Positions 8,483-18,100 of a stretch of 64,000 bases of DNA are shown here, piece after piece (the stretch's first letter is position 1; every line of letters begins with the position of its first letter). The position numbers were made by a program, and so were the translations under genes. Source of the stretch: Coprococcus aceti (GTDB taxonomy: Bacteria; Bacillota; Clostridia; Lachnospirales; Lachnospiraceae); contig NZ_JAOQJT010000011.1 in the NCBI RefSeq assembly GCF_025567285.1, positions 22,736 through 86,735 of the forward strand, given 5' to 3'. Below the pieces are notes generated by a model. That model was not told the origin of the DNA. It saw only the letters and a program-made list of their open reading frames with translations, and made no database searches.

Positions 8483-8674
8483 TCATACTGCTCTCTGAGA
8501 GCATCCATAAAATTTTGTTTCCCAGTAGGGACGTGGAATTTTTCCACGAACTGCCACATATCCTTCCTTTGCCAGTTCATCATTAAGCTGCTTCAGAATG
8601 GAATATGCTTTACTGCGTTTCACACCTAATTCTTCCATGACATCATCAACAGTCATCATATAATTAGTTCTCAT
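8483..8674 (-). CDS. Excisionase-like small HTH protein
   Basis: 63 aa from the ATG at 8674, preceded by AAAGGAGG. The sequence MRTNYMMTVDDVMEELGVKRSKAYSILKQLNDEL is a compact helix-turn-helix, followed by GYVAVRGKIPRPYWETKFYG, a wing-like segment. It lies 13 nt upstream of int in the same direction, the usual place for a recombination directionality factor. The excisionase role is inferred from size and position. Confidence 0.75.
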   Translation of the reverse strand: MRTNYMMTVDDVMEELGVKRSKAYSILKQLNDELAKEGYVAVRGKIPRPYWETKFYGCSQRAV

Positions 8675-8690
8675 AGTGTCCTCCTTTCCA

Positions 8691-8839
8691 GTCACTTTTG
8701 TGACTCTTTTGATGTTTTCTACTATAATTCACTTTTGTGACTTTGTCAATATCCTTTTGCGAATTTTATTTTTATATTCCACTCTACATTTTCATACTCT
8801 ACGAAAATCAACCTCTTTCGTATCATTCACTTTTGTGCT
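8691..8839. promoter_or_regulatory. Three operators in the divergent control region of the excisionase/integrase and repressor genes
   Basis: The motif (G/T)TCACTTTTGTG(A/C) occurs three times: GTCACTTTTGTGAC (8691-8704, perfect dyad), TTCACTTTTGTGAC (8728-8741) and TTCACTTTTGTGCT (8826-8839). The first two precede the excisionase gene. The third touches a -10-like TAGAAT (8839-8844) for the rightward repressor gene. This is a lambdoid-style switch region, with the adjacent XRE protein as the likely ligand. Confidence 0.75.
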
Positions 8840-8876
8840 AGAATAGAAGCACAAATATTATTAAGGAGGCAGCATT

Positions 8877-9410
8877 ATGGTTGGTAAAAAAATCCGGGCA
8901 TTCCGGGAATTTAGAGGATACAGTCAGATACAGTTAGCCGAGCTGTCCGGCATTAACGTAGGAACAATCAGAAAATATGAACTGGGAATCCGGAATCCGA
9001 AACCGGATCAGTTAGAAAAGATAGCAACTGCACTGGGATTAAATGTAAGTGTTTTTCTGAATTTTAATATTGAAACAGTCGGAGATGTACTCTCTCTGCT
9101 GTTTTCTATTGATGATTCAGTGAACCTCTCACTTGCTGAAACACCTGATCAGAAGGTTGCGCTGACATTCGATAATCCTACAATGCAGGACTTTTTCAGG
9201 AAATGGTGTCAATTTAAAAATGTCTATGAAAAGGAAAAAGCTGAAATATTAGCTATTGAAGATAAAAATAAAAAACAAGAAGAACTGGATAAGCTCAACG
9301 CTACCCAGGAAGAATGGAAACTACGTGCCATGGGAACTACGATAGGTTGTCATACCATCGTTAAGAAGGGCACTGAAGGTAATGACATTAAGACGTATGA
9401 TCTGACTTAA
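8877..9410 (+). CDS. XRE-family transcriptional repressor of the element
   Basis: 177 aa; AAGGAGG precedes the ATG. Residues 3-60 are a classic HTH_XRE domain (IRAFREFRGYSQIQLAELSGINVGTIRKYE). The C-terminal 110 residues carry no domain I recognise; a charged helical stretch (KEKAEILAIEDKNKKQEELDKL) may support dimerisation. It is divergent from excisionase and integrase, with three dyad operators between. It probably keeps excision off and controls itself. No RecA-type self-cleavage motif is seen. Confidence 0.88.
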   Translation: MVGKKIRAFREFRGYSQIQLAELSGINVGTIRKYELGIRNPKPDQLEKIATALGLNVSVFLNFNIETVGDVLSLLFSIDDSVNLSLAETPDQKVALTFDNPTMQDFFRKWCQFKNVYEKEKAEILAIEDKNKKQEELDKLNATQEEWKLRAMGTTIGCHTIVKKGTEGNDIKTYDLT

Positions 9411-9452
9411 TCCACAATCACATCTCTGATTTGTGAATAAATTCACTTTATC

Positions 9453-9501
9453 TGTTATCATATTTGCGAAAATTATATATTTTGTTATCATTCTGTTATC
9501 A
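9453..9501. repeat. Three TGTTATCA repeats at the element's right end
   Basis: TGTTATCA occurs at 9453-9460, 9483-9490 and 9494-9501. A related dyad, GTTATC-ttgc-GATAAC, sits at 9641-9656 beside the tuf stop. They may be recombinase arm or core sites near attR, but the other end of the element is outside the window, so no att core can be confirmed. Confidence 0.35.
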
Positions 9502-9502
9502 C

Positions 9503-9537
9503 AAACGGTTGTCAGGACACTCTCCCGGCAACCGTTT
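9503..9537 (+). terminator. Terminator of the repressor gene
   Basis: The stem AAACGGTTG (9503-9511) / CAACCGTTT (9529-9537) is followed by TTC on the plus strand and extends inward by a G-U and a C-G pair. It lies 93 nt after the repressor stop and faces the tuf terminator. Confidence 0.7.
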
Positions 9538-9593
9538 TTCTATGCCGTTCGTTATTCTTTTCCGCCCTTTTATATATTTCTAGGCAACAGAAA

Positions 9594-9619
9594 AACCCGT
9601 AGAACCGAAGTTCTACGGG
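9594..9619 (-). terminator. Terminator of tuf
   Basis: A perfect 11-bp stem ACCCGTAGAAC/GTTCTACGGGT with the tetraloop CGAA (TTCG on the minus strand). On the minus strand it is followed by TTTTTC. It lies 58 nt downstream of the tuf stop and is undamaged by the adjacent integrated element. Confidence 0.9.
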
Positions 9620-9676
9620 TATCTTACGTTTGGACACAACGTTATCTTGCGATAACAAATCTATATTCAGATTGTA

Positions 9677-10864
9677 TTACTCGATGATTGTAGCAACACG
9701 TCCTGATCCTACAGTACGTCCACCCTCACGGATAGCGAATGTAAGACCCTGGCTCATAGCGATTGGGTGGATGAGCTCGATTGTCATCTCTACGTTATCA
9801 CCAGGCATGCACATCTCTGTACCAGCTGGAAGGTTACATACACCTGTAACGTCTGTTGTTCTGAAGTAGAACTGTGGACGATAGTTGTTGAAGAATGGTG
9901 TATGACGACCACCCTCGTCCTTTGTCAGAACGTAAACCTGTGCTGTGAACTTTGTATGACATGTAATTGAACCTGGCTTACAAAGAACCTGTCCTCTTAC
10001 GATATCCTCTCTCTTGATACCACGAAGAAGGGCACCGATGTTATCACCAGCCTGACCTTCGTCAAGGAGCTTTCTGAACATCTCGATACCTGTTACTGTT
10101 GTCTTCTGGATCTCTGGCTTGATACCAACGATCTCAACTTCATCATTGAGGTGAATTACACCAGCCTCTACTCTACCAGTAGCAACTGTACCACGACCTG
10201 TGATTGTGAATACGTCCTCTACAGGCATGATGAATGGCTTATCTGTATCTCTCTGTGGATCTGGAATATATGAATCAATTGTATCCATAAGCTCCATGAT
10301 CTTGTCTCCCCAAGGTCCCATTGGATCCTCAAGAGCCTTAAGAGCTGAACCCTTAACGATAGGACAATCATTGAATCCGTACTCCTCAAGCTGCTCTGTA
10401 ACTTCCATCTCAACGAGCTCGATAAGCTCCTCATCGTCTACCATATCACACTTGTTAAGGAATACAACGATGTAAGGAACACCAACCTGACGTGAAAGAA
10501 GGATATGCTCCTTTGTCTGAGCCATAACACCATCAGTAGCAGCAACAACAAGGATAGCACCATCCATCTGAGCTGCACCAGTGATCATGTTCTTAACGTA
10601 GTCAGCATGTCCTGGACAGTCAACGTGTGCGTAATGTCTCTTCTCTGTCTCGTACTCAACGTGAGCTGTAGAGATAGTGATACCTCTTTCTCTCTCCTCT
10701 GGAGCCTTATCAATGTTCTCGAAATCTGTAGCTGTGTTACCAGCAACTCTCTCTGAAAGAACCTTTGTGATAGCAGCTGTAAGAGTAGTCTTACCGTGAT
10801 CTACGTGTCCGATTGTACCGATGTTACAATGTGGCTTACTTCTATTAAACTTTTCCTTTGCCAT
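9677..10864 (-). CDS. tuf: Elongation factor Tu
   Basis: 395 aa, full length. This GTPase delivers aminoacyl-tRNA to the ribosomal A site. Visible motifs: G1 GHVDHGKT, G2 region RGITIST, G3 DCPGHADY, G4 NKCD, G5 GSALKA, then the two beta-barrel domains (GRGTVATGRVE, and the C-terminal IREGGRTVGSGRV). The ATG follows AAGGAGG. It has its own consensus promoter although it follows fusA in the same direction. Confidence 0.99.
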   Translation of the reverse strand: MAKEKFNRSKPHCNIGTIGHVDHGKTTLTAAITKVLSERVAGNTATDFENIDKAPEERERGITISTAHVEYETEKRHYAHVDCPGHADYVKNMITGAAQMDGAILVVAATDGVMAQTKEHILLSRQVGVPYIVVFLNKCDMVDDEELIELVEMEVTEQLEEYGFNDCPIVKGSALKALEDPMGPWGDKIMELMDTIDSYIPDPQRDTDKPFIMPVEDVFTITGRGTVATGRVEAGVIHLNDEVEIVGIKPEIQKTTVTGIEMFRKLLDEGQAGDNIGALLRGIKREDIVRGQVLCKPGSITCHTKFTAQVYVLTKDEGGRHTPFFNNYRPQFYFRTTDVTGVCNLPAGTEMCMPGDNVEMTIELIHPIAMSQGLTFAIREGGRTVGSGRVATIIE

Positions 10865-10918
10865 GATATAAAATCCTCCTTAAAATTTTACCCCACGCGG
10901 GTTACTCGGCTAAAAATC

Positions 10919-10947
10919 ATTATATAGAAAATACTAGAGATTTTCAA
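10919..10947 (-). promoter_or_regulatory. Promoter of tuf
   Basis: On the minus strand, TTGAAA (10942-10947), a 17-nt spacer and TATAAT (10919-10924). The start codon is 54 nt beyond the -10. The 201-bp fusA-tuf gap therefore contains a separate promoter, fitting the high demand for EF-Tu. Confidence 0.8.
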
Positions 10948-11065
10948 CCATTTTTTATCTCTTTATACCAGCAGGCTAACGATATGTAATCTTTAACCTG
11001 CCAGCATATATAATTTTTTATTTATATGACCTGAAAGACCAGGAAAATGTCTTTCGTCAAATATC

Positions 11066-13183
11066 TTACTTAGAATGCTCTGCGATAACCTTCTCCTGAA
11101 TGCTCTTTGGACACTGAGCGTACTTCTCAAAGAACATTGAGTAGTTACCACGACCCTGTGTTGATGAACGAAGCTCTGTTGAGTATCCGAACATCTCTGC
11201 AAGTGGAACGAATGCTCTGACGATCTTACCACCGCCGATATCATCCATACCCTCGATCTGGCCTCTCTTAGCATTTAAGCTTCCGATTACATCACCGAGG
11301 TACTCCTCAGGCATTGTAACCTCAACCTTCATGATAGGCTCAAGAAGAACTGGGTCAGCCTTAGCCATAGCCTCCTTGAATGCCATAGAACCAGCGATGT
11401 GGAATGCCATCTCTGATGAATCGACCTCATGGTATGATCCATCGTATACGTTAGCATAAACACCAAGTACTGGGTAGCCGCCAAGGATACCAGCCTTAGC
11501 TGCCTCTTCGATACCCTCTCCAACTGCTGGGATGTACTCCTTAGGAATAGCACCACCGACAACTGTTGACTCGAACTTGAATGTCTCCTCACCGTTAGGA
11601 TCCATAGGCTCGAACTTAACCTTACAATGACCGTACTGTCCACGACCACCTGACTGCTTAGCATACTTGCTGTCGATATCAACTGGCTTTGTGAATGTCT
11701 CCTTGTAAGCAACCTGAGGTGCACCAACGTTTGCCTCAACCTTGAACTCACGGAGAAGACGATCAACGATAACCTCAAGGTGAAGCTCACCCATTCCGGC
11801 AATGATTGTCTGTCCTGTCTCTTTGTCTGTATGAGCCTTGAATGTAGGATCCTCCTCAGCAAGCTTTGCGAGTGCCTCACCCATCTTACCCTGATCATTC
11901 TTGGTCTTAGGCTCGATAGCAAGCTCGATAACTGGCTCTGGGAATTCCATTGACTCAAGGATAACTGGATGCTGCTCATCACAGATTGTGTCACCTGTAG
12001 TTGTAAGCTTGAAACCTACAGCAGCTGCGATATCTCCTGAGTAAACCTTATCAATCTCTTTACGAGCGTTGGCATGCATCTGTACGATACGTCCTACACG
12101 CTCCTTCTTATCCTTTGTTGCATTCAGTACATATGAACCTGAGTTCAGTGTACCTGAGTAAACTCTGAAGAATGCAAGCTTTCCAACGAATGGATCTGTC
12201 ATGATTTTGAATGCAAGAGCTGAGAATGGCTCATCATCTGATGAATGACGAACAACCTCGTTACCGTCTGGATCAACACCTGTGATATCAGGGATATCTG
12301 TTGGTGCCGGCATGTACTCGATAACACCGTCAAGCATCTTCTGAACACCCTTGTTCTTGTAAGCTGAACCAAGGAATACAGGAACTGCCTCACATGCGAT
12401 AGTTGCTCTACGAAGAACCTTCTTCATCTCATCGATTGATGGCTCCTCGCCCTCAAGGTACATCATCATTAAGTCGTCATCTAACTCGCAGATCTTCTCG
12501 ACAAGGTTCTCATGCCACTTGTCTGCAAGCTCCTTAAGGTCATCAGGGATAGTTGTGATCTCGATGTCCTCGCCCTTATCATCTTTGTAGTAGTATGCTT
12601 CCATCTCGAACAGATCGATCAGACCGATGAAGTCTGACTCTTTTCCGATAGGGATCTGTACTGGAATTGCATTCTTGCCCAGACGATCAATGATTGTCTG
12701 AACTGAGTAGAAAAAGTCTGCACCCATTTTATCCATCTTGTTGATGAATGCCATACGAGGTACATTGTATGTGTCAGCCTGACGCCATACGTTCTCTGAC
12801 TGAGGCTCTACACCAGCCTTAGCATCAAATACACCTACAGCTCCGTCAAGTACACGAAGTGAACGCTCAACCTCAACAGTGAAGTCAACGTGTCCCGGAG
12901 TATCGATGATGTTGATTCTGTGCTCTAACGCGCCAGCCTTTGGTTTGTGATGATCCTCAAGTGTCCAGTGACATGTTGTAGCAGCTGAAGTAATTGTTAT
13001 ACCTCTCTCCTGCTCCTGCTCCATCCAGTCCATGGTAGCTGTACCGTCATGAGTATCACCAATCTTATAGTTAACACCAGTATAGTATAAGATACGCTCT
13101 GTAAGAGTTGTCTTACCTGCATCGATATGAGCCATAATACCAATGTTTCTTGTTCTGTCCAATGGATATTCTCTTCCAGCCAA
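11066..13183 (-). CDS. fusA: Elongation factor G
   Basis: 705 aa, full length. This translocase GTPase moves tRNAs and mRNA after peptide bond formation. Motifs: AHIDAGKTTLTER (G1), RGITITSAATT (G2), DTPGHVDF (G3), NKMDK (G4), and the later GGRGQYGHCK and YSTELRSSTQGRGNYSMFF of domains IV and V. It lies third in rpsL-rpsG-fusA on the minus strand. Nothing unusual. Confidence 0.99.
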   Translation of the reverse strand: MAGREYPLDRTRNIGIMAHIDAGKTTLTERILYYTGVNYKIGDTHDGTATMDWMEQEQERGITITSAATTCHWTLEDHHKPKAGALEHRINIIDTPGHVDFTVEVERSLRVLDGAVGVFDAKAGVEPQSENVWRQADTYNVPRMAFINKMDKMGADFFYSVQTIIDRLGKNAIPVQIPIGKESDFIGLIDLFEMEAYYYKDDKGEDIEITTIPDDLKELADKWHENLVEKICELDDDLMMMYLEGEEPSIDEMKKVLRRATIACEAVPVFLGSAYKNKGVQKMLDGVIEYMPAPTDIPDITGVDPDGNEVVRHSSDDEPFSALAFKIMTDPFVGKLAFFRVYSGTLNSGSYVLNATKDKKERVGRIVQMHANARKEIDKVYSGDIAAAVGFKLTTTGDTICDEQHPVILESMEFPEPVIELAIEPKTKNDQGKMGEALAKLAEEDPTFKAHTDKETGQTIIAGMGELHLEVIVDRLLREFKVEANVGAPQVAYKETFTKPVDIDSKYAKQSGGRGQYGHCKVKFEPMDPNGEETFKFESTVVGGAIPKEYIPAVGEGIEEAAKAGILGGYPVLGVYANVYDGSYHEVDSSEMAFHIAGSMAFKEAMAKADPVLLEPIMKVEVTMPEEYLGDVIGSLNAKRGQIEGMDDIGGGKIVRAFVPLAEMFGYSTELRSSTQGRGNYSMFFEKYAQCPKSIQEKVIAEHSK

Positions 13184-13275
13184 CGGATTGTCCTCCTTTT
13201 GCTAATTTTCGTAACACATCTATTGTGTCCCATATACACATAAGCATGCATGCAAATGCATTCTCACACAGATAA

Positions 13276-13746
13276 TTAGAATCTGTAGTGAGCGAATGCC
13301 TTGTTTGCCTCTGCCATCTTGTGCATGTCTTCTTTTCTCTTTACAGATGCACCTGTGTTGTTAGCTGCATCCATGATCTCCTTCGCAAGTCTCTCTTCCA
13401 TAGTCTTCTCACTTCTTGCACGTGAGAAAGCTGTTAACCAACGAAGTCCGAGAGCCTGTCTTCTGTCAGGTCTTACATCGATAGGTACCTGATATGTTGC
13501 ACCACCGATACGTCTAGCCTTAACCTCGAGGAGTGGCATGATGTTGTTCATAGCCTCTTCGAATACCTCTAATGCAGGCTTACCAGTCTCTTCTGCGATA
13601 CGATCAAATGCACCGTAGACGATCTTCTGTGCTACACCCTTCTTACCATCTAACATAATGTTGTTGATAAGCTTTGTAACGACCTTATTGTTGTAAATTG
13701 GATCCGCTAATACGTCTCTCTTTGCGATATGTCCTTTACGTGGCAC
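13276..13746 (-). CDS. rpsG: 30S ribosomal protein S7
   Basis: 156 aa, the standard length. It is the primary 16S rRNA-binding protein that nucleates assembly of the 30S head. The start MPRKGHIAKRDVLADPIYN and the RIGGATYQVPIDVRPDRRQALGLRWL block are diagnostic. The ATG is preceded by AAGGAGG. It lies between rpsL and fusA in the str operon. Confidence 0.98.
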   Translation of the reverse strand: MPRKGHIAKRDVLADPIYNNKVVTKLINNIMLDGKKGVAQKIVYGAFDRIAEETGKPALEVFEEAMNNIMPLLEVKARRIGGATYQVPIDVRPDRRQALGLRWLTAFSRARSEKTMEERLAKEIMDAANNTGASVKRKEDMHKMAEANKAFAHYRF

Positions 13747-13912
13747 GGTTCTTCCCTCCTTAATTATTTATTAAATCTTCGGTACTCACATTCTCTCTAT
13801 AATTATGGAATGTGTTCGTGCTGTTATCTGTCTTAATTGTTTCTATCTGAATTATTATCTATATAAAAACATGACCTTACCAGCACAAATTAGAATTGTG
13901 TTCTAGCATGTT

Positions 13913-14332
13913 TTATTTTGCATCCTTAGGACGCTTTGCACCATACTTTGAACGAGCCTGACGTCTCTTTGCTACACCTGCTGTATCAAGAGTACCTCTG
14001 ATGATATGGTATCTTGTACCAGGTAAGTCCTTTACTCTTCCACCACGGATAAGTACAACGCTATGCTCCTGAAGGTTATGACCCTCACCAGGGATATAAC
14101 TTGTTACTTCGATTCCGTTTGAAAGACGTACTCTGGCGATCTTTCTAAGAGCTGAGTTAGGCTTCTTAGGAGTAGCTGTCTTAACTGCTGTACAAACTCC
14201 TCTCTTCTGTGGTGAGCTTGTCTCTACTGGCTTCTTCTTGAGTGAGTTGAAACTTCTCTGAAGAGCTGGTGCAGTTGACTTCTTCTCTACTGTCTGTCTT
14301 CCTTTTCTAACTAACTGGTTAAATGTTGGCAT
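13913..14332 (-). CDS. rpsL: 30S ribosomal protein S12
   Basis: 139 aa from the ATG at 14332, with AGGAGGTG upstream; the frame opens 31 codons earlier but that part is leader. S12 controls decoding accuracy at the A site. Diagnostic segments: MPTFNQLVRKGRQ, CTAVKTATPKKPNSALRK (streptomycin loop with the Lys of PKKPNS), YIPGEGHNLQEHSVVLIRGGRVKDLPGTRYH. It is first gene of the str operon. Confidence 0.98.
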   Translation of the reverse strand: MPTFNQLVRKGRQTVEKKSTAPALQRSFNSLKKKPVETSSPQKRGVCTAVKTATPKKPNSALRKIARVRLSNGIEVTSYIPGEGHNLQEHSVVLIRGGRVKDLPGTRYHIIRGTLDTAGVAKRRQARSKYGAKRPKDAK

Positions 14333-14359
14333 GTTTTCACCTCCTGTATATAAATTAAA

Positions 14360-14395
14360 AATGATAAAGCATGTTTTTACGCATGCTTTATCATT
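14360..14395 (-). terminator. Terminator of tetR, overlapping the str-operon promoter
   Basis: A perfect 14-bp stem AATGATAAAGCATG (14360-14373) / CATGCTTTATCATT (14382-14395) with an 8-nt loop. On the minus strand it is followed by TTTTTAATTT. It ends tetR transcripts only 18 nt before the rpsL ribosome binding site. Confidence 0.85.
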
Positions 14396-14421
14396 ATATA
14401 GTCGAGTATTTTCTCTGTCAA
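14393..14421 (-). promoter_or_regulatory. Consensus promoter of the rpsL-rpsG-fusA operon
   Basis: Minus strand: TTGACA (14416-14421), 17-nt spacer, TATAAT (14393-14398), a perfect sigma-70 match. The expected start near 14386 falls inside the terminator hairpin, so str transcripts lack its 5' arm while read-through transcripts from tetR contain the whole hairpin. Confidence 0.85.
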
Positions 14422-14425
14422 GCAT

Positions 14426-14968
14426 TTATTTGACAAATATTTTCTTAACGAACTCAAAGACTCTCTCTGTTTCCATTGCCAGTCTGGCTTGATCAAATTC
14501 TGTATAACCTTCATTTACAAGAAACGCCTGTCCCATTATATATTTGTGCATTTCCTCATTTATCTGATCTGCAACAATCTCATCACAGTGAAGTGTCTCA
14601 ACTAACATCTTCTCTGTCCTGGTATCCTTAAACAGTCCATGTCCCGAGTCATTGTCTGCAACGAACTGTCTGAACAACACCCTCTCACTGTCTGCAAACT
14701 CACAGACAATAGTGGTCTGGCTGACATAATCCGCATTCTCTTTCTTACACAGACTTGTCTTCAGGGAACCGTAAACCTCATTTATACGCTCTGTTGTAAT
14801 CTCTATAACAGCTCCCATATCAACAAAATTCTCATATATTGGTTGTGTTGAACAGGAAATCTCTTTTGCCAGTTTTCTTGCTGTTATTGCGGCAATTCCT
14901 TCTCTTCTGGCAAGGTTATACGCCGCTTCTAATATACCTTCTTTATTGATTTTCTTTACAGCAGCCAT
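14426..14968 (-). CDS. TetR-family transcriptional regulator
   Basis: 180 aa from the ATG at 14968; the Shine-Dalgarno is weak (AAGAAATGGAA). The N-terminal HTH is INKEGILEAAYNLARREGIAAITARKLAKEISCSTQPIYENF. The rest is the ligand/dimer domain, ending ETERVFEFVKKIFVK, with no recognised signature. It sits between rpoC and rpsL, two genes that are usually close neighbours, and is closed by a strong terminator on each side, so it is an insertion in this block. Target and ligand are unknown. Confidence 0.88.
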   Translation of the reverse strand: MAAVKKINKEGILEAAYNLARREGIAAITARKLAKEISCSTQPIYENFVDMGAVIEITTERINEVYGSLKTSLCKKENADYVSQTTIVCEFADSERVLFRQFVADNDSGHGLFKDTRTEKMLVETLHCDEIVADQINEEMHKYIMGQAFLVNEGYTEFDQARLAMETERVFEFVKKIFVK

Positions 14969-15007
14969 ATTATTCCATTTCTTTCTTACTAAATATTTCC
15001 AAAAAGA

Positions 15008-15076
15008 AATCCGGCATATTCTATTTCTCACAGGTATATCTGAATACCTTTATGAGAAATTGACATATCCCGGATT
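15008..15076 (-). terminator. Long hairpin terminator after rpoC
   Basis: The outer stem AATCCGG (15008-15014) / CCGGATT (15070-15076) encloses a nested TTCTCA-AGGTA / TACCT-TGAGAA hairpin. On the minus strand a TTTCTTTTTGG tract follows. It lies 72 nt beyond the rpoC stop. Confidence 0.75.
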
Positions 15077-15147
15077 CCCCTTATATCCTTCATGTCGAGC
15101 AGCTTCGCAGCCACTACTTTTTTATATACATCCAATCAAATGAGTGA

Positions 15148-18100
15148 TTACTCTTCGTCAGCATCTCCGGCTGTATCGAGGGTCTCAAATACGATCTCCT
15201 CTGAATTTACATTCTCTAACTCTTCGTAATCATCTGTATCCTCATCTTCATCAAAGAAGTTAAGCTCTTCCATATCAGTGTCAAGCTTTACTGAACGATA
15301 TCTCTTCATTCCTGTACCAGCAGGTATAAGCTTTCCGATGATAACGTTTTCCTTAAGTCCGATAAGTGGATCAACCTTACTCTTAATCGCAGCATCTGTA
15401 AGAACCTTTGTTGTCTCCTGGAATGATGCAGCCGACATAAATGAATCAGTTGCAAGTGATGCCTTTGTTATACCAAGCATTATCTGTGTTCCAGTTGCAG
15501 GCTCCTTGCCCTCTGCGATAAGCTTCTCATTTGTATCTTCAAACTCAAGCAGATCTGCCTGTGTTCCTGGAAGATAATCTGAATCTCCCGGCTCATCAAT
15601 TATGATCTTCTTAAGCATCTGTCTTACGATGATCTCAATGTGCTTATCATTGATATCAACACCCTGAAGTCTGTAAACCTTCTGAACCTCACGGAGCATG
15701 TAATCCTGAACTGCACGAACACCCTTTATCTTAAGGATATCATGTGGATTAACTGATCCCTCTGTAAGCTCATCACCAGCCTCAAGTACCTGATCATCAA
15801 GAACTCTGATACGTGAACCATAAGGAATAAGATATGCCTTTGACTCACCTGTCTCATCGTTTGTTATGACAACCTCTCTCTTCTTCTTGTTGTCACGGAG
15901 CTGTACCTTTCCGCCAAACTCTGCAATGATTGCAAGTCCCTTTGGCTTTCTGGCCTCGAAAAGCTCCTCAACTCTTGGAAGACCCTGTGTGATATCGCCA
16001 CCGGCAACACCACCTGTATGGAATGTTCTCATTGTAAGCTGTGTACCAGGCTCACCGATTGACTGTGCAGCGATAATTCCAACTGACTCACCAACCTGTA
16101 CAGGCATTCCTGTTGCCATGTTCGCACCGTAGCACTTTGCACACACACCGAGGTGTGACTTACATGTGAGGACTGTTCTGATCTTAAGCTTTGCATCTGA
16201 TCTTACAACTTCGTTTCCATCGTCATCCTTAACGGTGAATGGAACGCCGTTGGCATCGACACCCTTCTTAACAATGAGCTCAGCTCTCTTAGGAGTTACC
16301 ATATGATTTATCTTGACAAGCATGTTGCCCTCTGCATCATATACAGACTCTGCAAGGTAACGTCCTGTGATTCTCTCCTGAAACTCCTCGATCATTTCCT
16401 TGCCCTCTCTGAAGGCCTCAATGACCATACCCGGAATTGAATCTCTTCCTATACTACAATCAGGCTCTCTGATTATAAGATCCTGTGATACATCTACAAG
16501 TCGTCTTGTCAGGTATCCTGAATCGGCTGTACGAAGAGCTGTATCTGACAGACCCTTACGAGCACCATGCGCCGAAATGAAATACTCCAGAACGTCAAGT
16601 CCCTCTCGGAAGTTAGACTTGATTGGGAGCTCAATGGTCTTACCTGTTGTATCTGCCATCAGTCCTCGCATACCTGCAAGCTGCTTGATCTGCTGATTAG
16701 AACCACGGGCTCCAGAATCAGCCATCATGAATATATTGTTATATTTATCAAGACCTGCGAACAGGAGATCCTGCAGATGCTTATCTGCCTTCTCCCAGAT
16801 CTTAACTACTGCCTGATATCTCTCCTCGTCTGATACAAGACCACGTCTGAACTTCTTGGTGATTTGGTCAACGAGCTTCTGTGCATCCTCAAGGATATCC
16901 TTCTTCTCATCAGGCACCTTCATATCTGAAATAGATACTGATATAGCACTTCTTGTTGAATACTTATATCCTATTGCCTTGACATCATCAAGAACCTCTG
17001 CAGTCTTTGTTGCACCGTGTGTATTGATACACTTGTCAAGGATTGGCTTGAGCTGCTTCTTTCCTACATGGAAATCTATCTCAAGCTTCAGAGCGTTCTC
17101 ACGAACAGTTCTGTCTACATATCCGAGATCCTGTGGAATGATCTCATTGAAGAGGAGCTTTCCAAGTGTTGTATCGATAACACCTGTAACTTCCTCGCCC
17201 TCGAACTCACCGGTTCTTCTTACATGGATCTTGGTGTGAAGTGTAATTCCACCATTCTCATATGCAAGTATTGCCTCATTCTTGGACTTAAAATATCTTC
17301 CCTCTCCGATCTCGCCTTCCTTTTCCATTGTCAGATAGTAGATACCAAGTACCATATCCTGTGAAGGAACGGCAACAGGCGCACCATCTGATGGCTTCAG
17401 CAGGTTGTTAGGTGAAAGCAGAAGGAATCTACACTCAGCCTGTGCCTCTACTGTAAGTGGAAGATGGACAGCCATCTGGTCTCCATCGAAATCGGCATTG
17501 AAGGCTGTACATACGAGTGGGTGAAGCTTTATAGCCTTACCGCCTACAAGCACTGGCTCAAATGCCTGGATTCCAAGTCTGTGAAGTGTAGGGGCACGGT
17601 TAAGCATAACCGGATGCTCCTTGATGACATCCTCAAGAATGTCCCAAACCTGTGGCTCAAGCTTCTCTACCATCTTCTTTGCCTGCTTGATATTGTTTGC
17701 CTTACCTGTAGCTGTAAGCTCCTTCATAACAAATGGCTTGAACAGCTCGATAGCCATCTCCTTAGGGAGACCGCACTGGTAAATCTTAAGCTCTGGTCCA
17801 ACTACGATAACTGAACGTCCCGAGTAGTCAACTCGCTTACCAAGAAGGTTCTGACGGAAACGTCCCTGCTTACCTTTCAGCATCTCTGAAAGTGACTTCA
17901 GTGCTCTGTTACCAGGGCCTGTTACCGCACGTCCACGTCTACCGTTATCTATAAGTGCATCAACTGCCTCCTGAAGCATTCTCTTCTCATTTCTCACGAT
18001 GATCTCAGGAGCACCGAGATCAAGGAGTCTGCGGAGACGATTATTTCTGTTGATGATTCTTCTGTACAGATCGTTGAGGTCTGATGTTGCAAATCTTCCA

